The notes beneath the pieces are model-generated. The model ran no database searches and was not told the DNA's origin. It saw nothing but the letters and a program-made list of their open reading frames with translations. This document shows, piece by piece, positions 38,484-51,898 of a stretch of DNA of 64,000 bases (position 1 is its first letter; every line of letters begins with the position of its first letter). The stretch is from Drechslerella dactyloides. Its lineage: Eukaryota; Ascomycota; Orbiliomycetes; Orbiliales; Orbiliaceae. The stretch lies in assembly GCA_020064725.1 (NCBI GenBank), contig JAGTWJ010000017.1:124001-188000 (forward strand), read 5' to 3'. The position numbers and the translations under genes are program-made.

Positions 38484-40648
38484 CCGAGATATGACTCATG
38501 CATTTGACTGGTGCTGGATCTATATATAATCAATTGAGATTCATTTGGAACGAAGGCTATAGGGCATGTCTAGCAACGATACACAAGTTAGATAGCATCA
38601 ATGTTGACACTACAGTCGTCAAGACTTACGTTTTGAGCAACCACCATGTCTTCATGCTTGGCAGCCCTGGTCCTAGTGTTAGCGTGACGAAATACTGATC
38701 ACACCCTCCTTCACGATTCTCCAACTACACAAACTGGACGACATTATCTGTGACCCTCGAAATTTTCGATCGTGAAAGAGTCTGAAAACACGCTAGCTCA
38801 ATGGACGCGACTAACGCGAGTAAATATACGATACATATTAATAAATACTATATATATGAACGCCTGGGTGCCAGTAACATCAATCGCATGCTGCCTCTGG
38901 TCCCAATATTGAGATGTTATGCGTGCCCAAAGCCCAGATATTCTTTCAGGCTTAGCTGGAGCCTTAGCTTGAAAGCCATCATGATAGCACCACATTTGCA
39001 GTAAATCAGAGGTAATTAAATATTAAGATTGATGCGCCTAGGTTCCCTCACTGGAAATTTTACTATCGAGAATACAAATAAACTTCTTACACATACGTAT
39101 ACATCGACAACCAGTATTGAAGTCCAACATGCAATTAGATCCCCGCCCCTCAGAATGCTTATTTATACCGCTAAATATTAAACCAACGGCATCAGTTGGG
39201 TGCAGAGTCGTCAGCACGACAATTGGGATTACAACCATCATATCACAAGTGCCACTTACGCCGGGCTGTATCAAATACGTCAGGTGCGCACAGAGTAAAA
39301 GCGCAGTCGAGCACAGTAATCAAGTGCAGATAAGTACTTACTTAACTATGCATGAAAATAGACTGTCCATCGTATGTCCATCATGCATCATATGTGTCAA
39401 TGCAATGAGGCAAAGAACGAGTCACTCAACACGCCACTGTGTTGCATTTAGCACCCAATCACCAGTGTAGCTCCAAGTAATAGACATGCCTCGTGCGGTC
39501 AGCACCCTGCATAACCACACTCGCACCACGCACCAATCCCATGCATCCCGCCCCTTTCCTAAAATCTAGGAACTCCCCGCCAGCGATAGGAGCTGATAGG
39601 AAACCCTGCATCCCGCCAGCTCCTCCAAGCCCCCCAAAATGTCAGGCGAAAGCGATCGTCTCCAGCACGTAAAGGAAGCGGCACCTGACGCCGCCCTGAG
39701 CTGCACACGTTATCGGCAACCTCATCCGCGGAATCCAGCACCACCTGCACCTGGGACGCCACAAACCCAAAAGATCAAATATGGCAGGCACCCGTCGAGT
39801 CGCTAACCGTAAAGTCGTAGACGTTCCAAGATGGCGTGCATGCCGAGTTATGTTGGCGGTCGAATGCCACTGACTGTGGTTCTTGGTCCGAACGGAACAA
39901 GAACATCGATCCGAAAGCTAACGTAACTTTAAAGCCGACCTGACTAGCCGCAAAAACAAAGTGCCTTCTAGCACTTTACAGGGCGCACAGGTTGTCGTTG
40001 CAAAGATATGTGAATAATTTGCACTAGTCGCTGTATATAATAGTATCGTGTTATAACGCGTTAACGTGTTTTCTCTAATTCAAATATACTACACATCGCC
40101 TCGCCAAATTTTTGACGCTACAGCCCAATCAGCTGCCATCCAAGCATTGACACAACGGAAAGATATGCCGTTGTGCACGCGCGAACGATTGATATAAACC
40201 AAAAAAGTGGAATCATAACTCCGTCCCTCGCAAGCGAACAGACTGTGACTGAGAAAGACAGAAGGAACCTAGTGATACAACTTTTCAGCAAAAGCATATA
40301 GACAGAGAAACATAAGCGAAAGACCTAGAGACAAATAAAGTAGGCCAAACCAGAGGCTTCAGTAGGCGGGGCGCCGGCCGTATGTCAGCCGTATCAAACA
40401 AAAGGTGGCAAAACCGAAATCAAAACCAACAGCAAGGAGCCATGCATCCAATTGACCAGAACCATCCACATGCATAGCCGTTAGAGTCGGCCTTCGCTAT
40501 CAATTGTGTCGCCGTGCGCGCACAGAAATCTAGAATCGTGGTAACGCGTGAATTCATAAACCGGGTGGTCCGAAAAACAAAGATAAAGAAGAGATCGCAT
40601 AAACAGGTAGCCAGTCTCTGGTAAGGTGCTGGAGAATCGGCAATTAAA

Positions 40649-42065
40649 CTAAGCTGAGAAGGATTCTTTGTGTCGCTGGCAAAAGTGCCGCTCGTCCTTT
40701 AACCTCTTCTTGACGTAGAATGTCGTGAATATCGACGAGGGTACGATCCATGCCCAGGGTAGCAGCCAACCTAGAGAGCGAATGAAATTAGCTCGAGATA
40801 CGATCAAAAAGCACACCAGCACAAGGAATGATTGCTGCATAGAGGCGTCCTGATTATAGGGACGTAGTGGACATATATTTACTCACCTAGAGCATACCCA
40901 GCTTCTTGCCCGCTCATGCTATCAAATCCCCAAAGCAGACCCCAACAGAGCCCGCTGACAATGAGGCCACCGACCGCCCAGAAAGTACTCAGTCGTTTCA
41001 GAGTCTCCCTCATTGGCTTGCTTGCAGCTACGCGATCCCTCCATGCCTGTCGCCATTCGCGTTTACCGTTACAGTCGACAGCAATGACATCTTCAATAAT
41101 CACGTATATGAATCGAGGCCATATGTCGCCTTTCGGAGTGGACGATATGCGGAATGGCGTGCGGAACTTGTGTTCGTGAAGATAGTCGGACAGAAGTAGC
41201 TGCCAGGAGAGATTGAAGATTATGGTGGGCATCGGCATGGCCATGAGGTTCAGATTGGGCGGATCGAGCGACGTGCCCACAGTAACGCAGATGACGTTGA
41301 TGATCAAACAGAGACAAAACGAATACTGCCAGAAGTCCATCTACATAATGGCGCGCAAATGTTAGCATTCTGATGTCTCTTATCGATGACCGCGACGGCA
41401 AGTGATAAGGTGAAGATGATTGTGCATACCCCAAATCTGGCCGTCTGTCCTAGCGGGCGGAACCTCGGACTCTTCAATATCAGTTTGATGGATCTGATGA
41501 AACATTCCAAGCCGAGGACTACACCGAAAATCCCCGTGATGATACCGAATATTGTCGTCAAGCTGATGTTTGTGGCGTACTTGAGGCCGAAATAGCATGC
41601 CGGCGGGAAGATGCCATGGTCGATAAACATGACGATGAAGACGAATGCCACGGCGCCCTTGTGCTCCCGCAGATGAAATGGGAGAGGGGGTAGCGGCGGA
41701 CGTAGGACCGAAGACTTTCGCTCGGGAAGGCCCGGAGAAGGCTCCAAAGATGTTTCATCGCCGGTCGAAGGAGCCGCGAACGATTTTTCTCGCAAGTCGG
41801 GGTCGGCATTGCTGTCGGCGACGGTTATCGCGTTGGGATCTGTCGAAAGAGGGTCGAGTGGTGGAGGGGACGGAGGGCATTGTGGAGGTGGCGCAGGTGA
41901 TTTTAAATTGGTGTCTGTGGAGCTTGATAAGCTGTCGAATTTCTCTGTCGAGGGAGCGACGGATGCTTGCGGATTGGTTGGGTTTGTGAGAGTCATGTCG
42001 TCGCCGTCGCCAGTTGATGCATTCGACTGGTTTGACGGCGGGTAGGATGGCATCTCAGCAGCCAT
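40649..42065 (-). CDS. Fungal multi-pass membrane protein, uncharacterised family
   Basis: Exons 42065-41430, 41340-40887 and 40770-40649 join in phase to give 403 aa. The first about 135 residues are Ser/Pro/Thr-rich and probably cytosolic and disordered. Hydrophobic segments follow: AVAFVFIVMFIDHGIFPP, ISLTTIFGIITGIFGVVLGL, YSFCLCLIINVICVTVG, a segment near MPMPTIIFNLSWQLLL, FWAVGGLIVSGLCWGLLWGF and WLLPWAWIVPSSIFTTFYV. Between the fourth and fifth lies a conserved-looking soluble loop, RFIYVIIEDVIAVDCNGKRE. This layout matches a widespread ascomycete family that is usually annotated as hypothetical. No catalytic residues or transporter signatures are visible. The start is the first ATG of the frame. 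The protein-coding call is strong; the function is unknown. Confidence 0.85.
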
Positions 42066-45000
42066 GCTGAGGTTTATGAAAAGAGAAAGAATGCAAGTGA
42101 AATATCGGGACTATCGGGCCAGGTAATATATATGCGATATACAATATATTACTATTACTGGAATACTGATTATTCGTGTCTTCCGTGTCGTTGTCGTCGC
42201 AGCAAGCCGGAACAGCTAACGTGGGTCGAGTCGCGGGCGTGGCAGTGTTGGGATACCGAAAGGTCCCGCCTCATCCTTCAAATCGGTCGCTTGAACGGTT
42301 CCGAGGCCGAGGGTGACAGGGAAGTGGTGGGATCATGCAGGACGCCCAGACGAACAGGTTGGTCTTGGTGCGGTCCCAGGCGGGCGTGATGGCCTCGACT
42401 GAGTGGTCAGATTACTGATATGATGGCGATTGACTGGGGTCTTGCTTTCAAGAAACTTCCAGTCGTCCGATGCTGTTGAGGCTCTGGCGTGGTTCTTTTG
42501 TGACGTTCGGCACGGAGACGCAGGTGGTCGTGACGAAGAACAGAGGACCTGTTTGCCGGTTCAGCCGCCTATGTCTTAAATATAACAACTGTCGTGGACC
42601 GACAGAGATGCAGACTGGATATCGATGTACTGTGTCAGCAAGAGTGCCTTCGAGGGCGAGTTTTGACAGATTGATTGGGGATGAGAGAGTATGAAGACGG
42701 CCGAACAGAGGACGGGAGAGCGGAAGGGTGGGCGGACGGGGCAGATATAATGCAGGATCACGACACAGCGAAGGCAAAAACCAGCGTGAGGCCAGAACGA
42801 GCAGAGCCGGCGAGATGTAAGCCCAGCAACGGCCCAGCTACGGCCCAGCGACAGCCCAGCGCAGGCGACGCCCGGCCAAGTGCTTAGCGGAGCTGTTCTG
42901 CCAGCCCGCCGGCCACACAGACGTCGGATGATAACGTACGCTATGTTCCGAAGCAGGAATTCGAGCCAGTCACCCCACCAGGCGACCGACCGGACAATGG
43001 AGTGACGGAATCGAATGCTGCGAGCCAGGAAGCCGATGAGAGGGCGCGGTCGGTTGCTGTTCCGCGGTCAGAATGCCCGATGCAGCGTGGGTCTTCGGTA
43101 CTGCTGTGAGGGACGACTCGAGATGGCGATGGTTTTAACGTTTTGATGCCAGGTCGGATCATGCTCACGTTGTCGCAGGTTTCTTTGGACGGCGGGCGCT
43201 GACAATTGACGTCATGGCGACAGGCATCGCGGCAACACACGATTCCAGCGCAACAGCCGATGCCTGCCAACACCCCTTCGTCACCAGGATAGCGCTTCGT
43301 CCAACGTACCAATCGTGTGTATCCTATCGACAATGAGGAGGTGGAGAAGGAACAGCCTTCAACGGTCTCCGTTTGCCACCTGCACGCTGCTGATATCTCC
43401 CGCCGTGCCCTGGCCCGGTTCTTGGGCGAGGCAGTGCCCCTGGTCGCCAATGACGATTGCCACAAGTCATACACTCTCTCCCTCTCTCTCTTCGGTGCGG
43501 CACGACATAATATAGTCATCAGCCGAGAAGATTTCCTTCCGCCGAGGATTATGGCTTAGGTGAAATATCTCCCATGTCCAAAATACAAACGCCTTCAGAC
43601 ATTGCAAGCCCATTCCAATATTCTTGTCGTGCCCCAAGACTCCGGCTTATGCCAACCGTGGTTTGCCCCAGCCTAGGTATCGTTTTTACCCTTTCCGGAT
43701 GCCTCTTTGACACCTTGCAACACATTCCCAGAAAATATCCAACGCCATATACCCCTGTCCACCAAAACCTCGCGGGCGGCAGTCGACAAAAGCTTCCACA
43801 TCTGCAATATATTGTGATATCAAATCGCTAAAAAGGGTCCAGAACGCAATGACCGATGCAGCGATATCAGCGCTCTTGCAAGAGACCTTGGCCGGTTTCC
43901 CCAAGAAACTGGCGAACCAACCGTGCATCACGCTAACCTCCTAACCCGTCCCTGAGCCGCTCTACCACGGCCGCTTCCGTTTTCGTCCTCTACCTAACCC
44001 TCTTGCGAACTCCCCACCGATGGAAGCGGGCCCTCATATTCGTGCACATACTGTAGCCAGCTCACCATCGCACACCGTGGCATGGCCAACGGCAAACAGC
44101 CGGACTGTAGACATACTGCTGCGGTAACTCCCGAGGTGCTACTTTTTTTTTTTGCCTGTTGAGCTGATCGCATCACCCCGTACTTAATGATGCCGAATCC
44201 GGCCGAGGGGATATCGGAAGTCAAAATTCCCATCCCTCATCTGAATCAGTTTCTCCGTGCGTGGTATGTTGCGCTAATATACACTTTCTTCAATGATTTA
44301 CCCATCACATTCCATTGCATAGTTCAAGTTTTCTCGAAATTCTCGATCATATAAGGCTGCTGCACTGCACCTTAATCCTGAGCTTTCACGATGCTGCAAT
44401 TCGATATCGCCTTTTCCAATATTCCTGTGGCCGTTGAAAAGTACACTGTACGAGCGTGCCCAACTCCGCGAAGCTCCAGTAGTCTCAAAATTTCAACTTC
44501 AATAGCGACTATATCGCCCCCAAAGCCTGGTACCCTAGACGAGGAATTAGACCACCCGGCGTTCCCGCCCCGAGCGTTTATTCCTCGTAAAAACGAACAA
44601 GGGTCGGCGGCACTCCTTGACATTCTCGGCCCTCATTCGCCGATATCACGAAAGCAAGAGAGTCCTACCCGCGAGAGGGTGCATTCGTGGGAGGACATCA
44701 TCGACCAAGGCGAAGACGGCCAGTTGCAACCGACCGTCAGCTACCACCACCACTAGATCTTATCATCGAATACACACTGCGCAGCTGCTACCCCTAGGTA
44801 GAACGATACTTGATTTAATAGAATAATATCTATATATTATATACTATACCTGCAAAAATGGTGCTCGGCCTCCCCTGCCAGCTCGACTATCACAATATCA
44901 CCTTTGCCTTTCAACGCACCTTCGGCCACCTTCTTCCCCGCCGCCTCCAAAACCGTGACCTCGTCGATAGGCCTCAAGGCCGCAACGACTGCCCGCCAAT

Positions 45001-48000
45001 TTCGCCTGGCGGTTACAATGCCTCCTTCAATCAGATTGGCCGCATCCAAACGCGAGAACAAGAGCAATCGACTCGCGGAAAAGTAAGCGCTGGGGACGCC
45101 TTTCCGGACGAGTTGCCCTCGCCCACCACCACTACAAGCTCAATGAAAAAGAGCAACAGCCAGCGAAGTAGTCTCAATGGCGGCAAAAAGGAGGTCCGAT
45201 GGGATGGCGGGGTAGTTGGTGGTGATGAGGACGATAGAGTCCCTGAGGGACCAGACGGACGAGGTATTGCCAGCCAGGCTGTGTGAAAGCCCTACCTGCA
45301 TTTCCGATATTCAATATTTTGTGTAAATGTACATTCAGTCAGTCTCAGATCGGACACCCGCCTCAAGCTCTTTGCGGGAACCGAGGCTGGGAATCGATAT
45401 CTTAACAACGCCCTTATTGCAACAGGTCCGAATATTGAACGAGTCAGCTTGGCTAGAATGCCGAGGTACACGCTCATTTGTAGGTCGGCTACGAACCTGT
45501 TTAGTTCACTTACGCCTTCCGTAATCCTCAATTAGCTTGTATGTATAAATGATTCCAGTGAGCTTCAATACATTATGCAATGAATATCACCCGTGCTCCC
45601 ACGCTTACGGCCGGCAAAATTACCGCTGTATCTCGTAACAGATGCCTACTGGATCGTAATTATATTAGCGGGTTAGCTCAATACAACCTGAGTCGACTCC
45701 CACGCCGCATATACGTATCGTATTTCGGCTCCCTCCAAAGTAAACCGAAGGTACCTAAGCTTCCGATTAATTATCTACTCACGGCCTACCAACTAGGTTG
45801 CGCCTCACGAGTACTAGCCGATACACAATCCGACGAGGCAGATACCTCGGCCACCACCTGTTTTTGCACGCGAGATTCCGGAATATAGTGTACCTCGCTC
45901 GGCTTAACCGTGCCGTTGTCGACGGCCAAGTTCCAGGCCCGCTGCCTCAGCAGTGCGGAAAGAGCAGGTGTGAGCGCATCCGTGTATCAAACGGAAATTT
46001 CCTGTTTGAAGGAGTCGACCTCGACAGAGGACGTAGCGAAGTCGATACCGCCTTGAGTCACGTCGGCAAACGTCGGTATAAACATTCAGTAGCTGCAGGA
46101 GATAGCCTTGAGATGCTGTATCGTGACGAAGCAATTGCTGGCCTGGTTATCGGCAACGGATGCCGAGACACTTGAGAATAGGACTCGGTCTCCTACTGGC
46201 ATCGTATCGCATTGCGACAAGCTCTCTATCTGTAAGTTTCGTGGGTGGGCGGTCGGCTCGAAACAAATTTGTGCGGTCAACCTTGACGTAAGTGTAACTT
46301 GGCAAGTCTGGCCTCGAGACTTTGCGCAGCCTCGAATTCGCATGCATGCCTCCACACAAAATTCCAGAGAGCTTCAGCTTTGATCGATTGATGGTTAAAA
46401 AAAAGTTTGATTGCTCTAATAACAGTTGATTCTCGCTACCGGACCTTCGATCTGTGGTGCAGGAATTCGTTAAAAAAAATCCTGGTTGTAGCGGGACGCA
46501 CGAGTGCGGCACGGTCATATATACCCACCAATCTATTAATTCAAGCATTGAGGGTGGTCCCACTCGCACACCCACAACAACTCGAGCGTCAATGAGCTGG
46601 AGCTGATAGCTGACAGCTGAGCTTAAGCGCCTTAATATCATTGTATAAAAATATATACACCCCAGCTGTATCGCCGCGTACACCTATGTTCAAGCGCTAG
46701 GGAATTATGGAGCTTGAATCTCATAGCGCCAAATCTTAGGATCGTGATACGCGTCATTCATGCTGGTAAAATCAGTCTCAACACCCACAAAGCCTGGCAA
46801 CGGGTAATATTTAGATCCTGTAGAGGCCGTAATCATTAGCATGTAGCGATAAGATTTGTCGTCATTGAATCGATTCATGTACCCAGATATAGAAGCGCTA
46901 GCGCTAACTGGAGTAGAGGAGGTCCGAGGACAATGCACGCAGAACTGAGTGAACGAGCATGCGCATGTCTTCGTCAGCTCTCATCGGTCGTCTTGTCACA
47001 CACACATGCACTCTATTTAACGCCAAGCATAAACGCTCGCCGTGATGTCCTCAGACCGCTTGCATCGCGGTAGGTTTCCACCTTAACTTTCCCCTACATG
47101 ACCGGGCATTTACTGTATTAATAGCAAGAGTCGAAACGCTAGCTCTCAGATGCAATATTGATGCTCGCCGAAGACTAAGACACCAATCACGCCAGCACCG
47201 AATGACGGTCGAGCTGTTCGTCCCTGCCAAAGCTTGGCTTGAATACGAGTATGCATTTTAGCGACATGCATGGAAACGTCGAAACGTTTAGGAAAAACTT
47301 AGCCCCGATTCCAGACGCCGCTGGGGTTCGGATATGGGCCCGAATGCCAACTGCAAGCAGACACAGACGGATGCATTGCCAGAGTTGTCTCTGACGAGTC
47401 GTGAACAGGCGCTCGGCCAGTAATGTATTTGCCGTCCAAACCGCCGCTTGCTGTCTGGCAATGGCAGCTCGGAGCGCCCGTCGCGAAGGAATCACACGAG
47501 ACGTTATGAAACCCACGATAAAGGTAGGGTACTTCATATTCATCCCGTAGATGTAGCCAGCAGCCAGGAGAACAATCAATCACGAGCCTCCAATTTTGAA
47601 GTCGTCCACTGGTAGAAGAGCTTGGAGCTTGATTAATATAATTTCGCCGCCGGCGAGGCCGCAGTTGCAACTATAGGCGAAAAGAGCAGGCCGGATGGCG
47701 GGGAACAAACGAAGTGACAAATGATTGCAATATATTGTGAACTCCTATGGTACCACTGGTGACCATCCGGGGCCAGCGTAAATTAAATGAGGCTGCCTAG
47801 GTTAGCCGCGGTCCGTCGACAAAGTTGTTGGCATTTCCGCATCAATCTCGAGGCCCGTCGTTGGCAGCCGCTCGCTCTCGACATGGCAAGGGGACATCGA
47901 GACACTAATGCTTGTTGACTCGGCCAAATTTGCGTATTCTTCCACTCATCGGCGCGAGAGCCCTGCAGGCATCGGGACGCCCGTCCCCCAAACGAGCCAA

Positions 48001-49441
48001 TCCGTCGCAGGAGCGGTGCCAAGCCCCTAACCACCAGCTTGGTCCCGTTTCAGCAGGGATCCAGACTCAAACCTACTGCATCCACGTCGTCCCATCACAG
48101 AACATCACGCCTTGCAAGCCACGACAAGAGTTCCAGGGGCAGCTTAGCAAATCGAGCTTTCCCCAAGGCCCTAGAGGACTTGATACAGGAGGTCACAGAA
48201 TACCGAGGAACACGTACGCTGTCCGTCATTGGTGTTTACACCAGGCTCCTCCGTGGAGCTAATTGACGCTCCCCTTTCGATTTCAGGCATACATTCCTCT
48301 ATCAGGCTGGGTGATGGCCTTGTCCAATCGTGCGCCTCAATCCCCTCTGCTTTGAACCGACAACTGAACCGATTCGGCAGTCTGGTGACTGTTTTGAAAC
48401 TTTGTCAGTAAGATGGCATGGATAACGCCGAAGTTACCATCCATTATCGATGATGCTCTGCCAGCATTCCTTCGCTCATCGCCCCGGTCAGTCCTCGAAG
48501 CGCTGGTCGGCAGAAGCGAGAGTAGTCAAAAAAAATAACCGTCCGCCATATATCCAAAACGCCATCGATCTCCGATATTGAGTGAACTGCCCTCAGCTTC
48601 CACACAGAGGGCTTGCGTTCGCGACGAGTTGCTCGATCTGTGGCTTGTGCGGGTGTGCAGGGGTGTGGGACGCGGGTTTGTAGCAGAAATGTCGACAGCG
48701 TGCAAGTTGTACCTTGCAGCTCCTCCGTACCTGCAGGCTAGAGTGCTTCGATCTTGACCCACACTCTAAAGTCAGACAGTCTTAGGCCTGCCCCAATGGC
48801 TCCATCCTCGCACACATACGCTTTAGGGTTGAATGGAGGGGTCGTCCTTCCGTACGTGAAGCGCAATACGCAGTACATAAGGGCCAGTAGATCCCTCTCC
48901 TCCTCGTTCTTACTCCCCATTCCCCAGCATCATCGCAAGAGGCCTCATTCCTCACTTCTAACGGCCTAGGTCGAATCAACCTTTCGTTTGCTTTTTTCCA
49001 TCACACGCTAGTCGTGTTTTTTTTTCAGTTCCTTCCTTCCTTCGTTCAAAGTCAGTCCCTCCTTTACGACTATTTCGATAAGAGGTATCTTGTATCGCTG
49101 TGCGATTAAGACCCCTTTCGCCGATTAACGACATCGTCTTCAGCCATCATTCTTTGAACGAAACAGAAGGCAGTGCCTTAGTCGATCCTTGTTTTATCCA
49201 GCCTTCAGCAGTTTATCAGCGTCATCCACTCTCTCGGACCTGGTATAATAGTTGCCTGCGAACCGCCTTTGAGCTTTCTTCACACAGGTTTCATATCTTG
49301 TGTCGCTTGGGGCCGACTGCATTCATTTTCTTTTCAGCATCTGATTTGATATCAGTATCAGCGATATTTGCTTCATTCTCTTGCAATATTGCATAACCCA
49401 AAGTCGTTGATCGACTCTTTCAATCACTCACATTATTCAAA
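42066..49441. other. Long intergenic region, no intact gene
   Basis: Over 7 kb without an intact recognisable gene. The sequence near 42066-42400 is probably the promoter of the membrane-protein gene. G+C-rich islands at 42900-43550, 43690-44230, 44390-46360 and 47190-48400 carry frames on both strands. One of these (44837-45298) reads like decayed protein and is listed separately. A plus-strand frame at 44391-44756 (121 aa, containing HSWEDIIDQGEDGQLQPTVS) has ordinary protein composition but no known relative. The last 500 bases before 49442 are pyrimidine-rich, with a T run near 49017-49025, as expected for the promoter and leader of the protease gene. Confidence 0.5.
44837..45298 (-). pseudogene. 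Possible decayed coding stretch with one in-frame TGA
   Basis: A 154-codon minus-strand frame starting at an ATG is interrupted by a single TGA (45140-45142). Both sides read like a natural protein: SLRDSIVLITTNYPAIPSDL before the stop, then LLFSRLDAANLIEGGIVTAR, NWRAVVAALRPIDEVTVLEA and GALKGKGDIVIVELAGEAEH after it. Residue balance (V, I, L, A with spaced charges) is unlike the arginine- and cysteine-rich chance frames nearby. It may be a pseudogene fragment with a nonsense mutation, or an exon pair around a short intron. I do not recognise the family. Confidence 0.3.
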
Positions 49442-50920
49442 ATGAAGTCGTTAGCGATTCTCTCCACTTCCCTCCTCCTCTCCGCCCTCCCATCTACCCT
49501 GGCGGCTCCGACAGCTTCAACCGAACTGAAAGCTCGGTGGTACAAGCCAGAGGAGCATACCGGTCCTACTCCTTCTGCAGCCGCCGTTAGCGTTCAGGCT
49601 GCAGACGAAGATCCGAAAGATGACTACATTGTTGTCATGGCCGAAGATGAGACGCGGCCGTGGAACGATATCTTTGCCGATCTAGGCTGCAACAAGACGA
49701 ACGTTGGCAAGACATTCGGAACCAACATCCGCGCCTTCACGATGAGCATGAAAAATTCGACTGGTGTCAGAATGTTCTCGATGCCGAACGTTGCCATCCT
49801 GGAAAAGAACGTCATATACAGGGCTGCCGTTATGCCGACAGGACCATCTTTCAAGCCACAGACCATGTCCAGGGAGCTTGTTAAGGACAGCTTGAGGATG
49901 AGCAGGCTTGCGAAGAGACAATCTGGTGTATTCATCGAGCAAAGCACTGCGCCGTGGGGTCTCCAGCGTGTCTCGAGCGCAGATACCGTGGCCTTGGATG
50001 GACGCAAGGACACTGCCCTCACCTTCAAATATCGATTCGACCAGGCTTCTGGAGCTGGTGTTGATGTATACATGCTTGATACGGGTATCAACGTCGATCA
50101 AGTCGATTTCGGTGGGCGTGCCCAGATGAAGTTTAGCGTTGATGGAACTACAACAGACGCGCAGGGACATGGGTAAGTTGGTCTAGTTGAATTAATCATC
50201 ACAAACTACAGAAATGCTTGTACTAACAGTTAATTGCGTAGTTCCCATACCGCCGGAACAGTTGGCTCCCGCACTTTCGGCGTTGCCAAGAATGTCAACT
50301 TGATTGGTGTCAAGGTGCTCCAGGATGATGGTTCTGGCTCCATTGCTGGCATTGTGCAAGGCATCGACTTTGTGATCTCTTCGCACAGAAGCCGCTCCAA
50401 CGACCCTGAATTCAAGGGCTCTGTCATCAGCATGTCCCTCGGTGGAGATGGACTTCCCCAGTCCATGTTCAACGTTCTCCAGAAGGCTACTTCTGCGGGT
50501 ATTCACGTTTCTGTCGCCGCCGGCAACGAGAACCAGGATGCATGCAATACTTCTCCAGCTGGTTTCTCTCAGCAACTCCCAATCATCTCTGTCGGTGCCA
50601 CGGACGTCAATGATGCCAGAGCGTCCTTCTCCAACTTTGGAAAGTGTGTCGATATTCACGCTCCTGGTGTCGACATTGTCAGCACCTTCAACAAGGGTCC
50701 CTCTTCGACCGCTACTCTCCAAGGAACTTCGATGGCTTGCCCGGCCGTTTCTGGCATAATTGCCGACTTGCTCGTCTCGAACCCTTCGCTGCGAACTGAC
50801 CCTGCTGGTATGAAGAAACTTCTCCTCTCCAAGGCCCTCAATGGTGTGATTCGCGCTGGTCAGAATGTTCCGTCAGGCGGCCAGGTTCTTTTGAACAATG
50901 GGTTCCCAGGTAACCCTTGA
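49442..50920 (+). CDS. Secreted subtilisin-like serine protease (S8A, proteinase K type)
   Basis: Exons 49442-50172 and 50242-50920 (69-nt intron, GTAAGT...GCGTAG) encode 469 aa. Residues 1-21 are a clear signal peptide ending ALPSTLAA. An inhibitor-I9 propeptide (about 60-130, from YIVVMAEDETRPWNDIFADL) folds and inhibits the enzyme until autocleavage. The mature part probably begins near SGVFIEQSTAPWGLQRV. The catalytic triad is visible: D213 in LDTGIN, H246 in GHGSHTAG (formed across the splice site) and S407 in GTSMACPAVSG. The oxyanion-hole region is AAGNE. Length and order are those of extracellular alkaline proteases of filamentous ascomycetes, which degrade proteins for nutrition. The ATG context CACATTATTCAAAATG is favourable, and a long pyrimidine-rich leader lies upstream. 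Family assignment is certain; the subgroup and natural substrate are not known. Confidence 0.95.
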
Positions 50921-51898
50921 TTTCGTGTAAATCGATTACCAACAGAAAAAAACATTATGCCATAGCGGTCTTATGAGTAGCCTTCTTTCAGTCCAGTTTT
51001 CTTTTCTTATGTACCATTACCATAGCATTGTGTTTTTCTATTGATTTTATACCCTGCATTGCAGCATCACAACTGGAGTTTGGGTTCTTTTCGCCTACAG
51101 ATTAAAAAGATAAATCAGCGTGCATGTGTATGCATATATACGTAGCAGCTAGATCAGAATGAGATAAAACCATTATCCTTACATTGCAACATTAACATTT
51201 TGAGTGAGACTCCATCCCAACCGGTGCTTTGCTAGGTTGAGAAAGATATATAGTCCAATATGTATAGCTCGATTAAATTACATGACGTCAATCAACCCGA
51301 AGCCGTGAAATACCTATGATTGTATCAAGGAATTTTGAAAGCAGCTGTTACCATATACATGTATACAGTTAACATATACATAGAGCAGCCTCGATGCCAG
51401 GCGCTATATACACTTAGAGTCCAGCTAGTATTATGAATCACATAGCCGCTAGATCCTGTGTGCTCTAACAACAAACACTCCGTATAGTTACCAGACATAT
51501 TGATGGCTAACGCACATGTGAAATTGTGTGGGTTAGGCTTGCGAGACCAGCCAGGCATACGGGGAGCATGTGTAACAGCCTTCAACTCGGATATTTCGAG
51601 CACTGCTCTTTGCCATACATCCCATATATAGCGCCAAAGTAGCAACATGAGACCTTTCGGCGTTACACCAGTTAATGGCTTGATTGAACAATAGACGTCC
51701 TGTTGATTTTGGAGAATAGAGCATCGTTTTGTGATCGCACGTATACACGTATACGTCAAATGCATGTCAAGGTTTTAATATAAATACTATTAATTCTAGA
51801 TAAAACTAAATGCATAGATATACAACTCCAAAACAATGTACGCTATCCATATACGAGAATATATAAATCACAGAAAACAAATATGAATAGACCAGGCA
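50921..51898. other. Intergenic region between convergent 3' ends
   Basis: It should contain the 3' UTRs of the protease gene (plus) and the DUF3433 gene (minus). It is A+T-rich. It holds the second copy of the dispersed 23-nt repeat. The 146-codon minus-strand frame at 51765-51325 has no family features and probably reflects chance. Confidence 0.5.
51527..51549. repeat. Dispersed 23-nt repeat, copy B
   Basis: TGTGGGTTAGGCTTGCGAGA followed by CCA, in the same orientation as copy A at 38264-38286 and differing from it at one base. It is intergenic. Sequence similarity does not extend clearly into the flanks. Confidence 0.8.

Larger units (their letters stand above)
37520..40648. other. Intergenic region between RRM gene and membrane-protein gene
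   Basis: The part just above 37519 is the RRM gene promoter and leader, with pyrimidine/purine-biased tracts and short GATGG-type repeats near 37740-37780. The remainder is A+T-rich and has no convincing frame. It contains the dispersed repeat copy at 38264-38286 and the palindrome at 38460-38483. Confidence 0.5.

Noticed and set aside
42941..43519. 192-codon minus-strand frame
   Set aside because: Cysteine/arginine-rich with no recognisable domain; looks like chance.
45800..46355. Minus-strand frame with only two stops in about 185 codons (contains VTQGGIDFATSSVEV)
   Set aside because: Considered as a pseudogene, but other frames on both strands are equally open here, so low stop density is explained by composition.
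49624..50722. Long minus-strand frames across the protease gene
   Set aside because: Antisense to a complete subtilisin with an intact catalytic triad and signal peptide.
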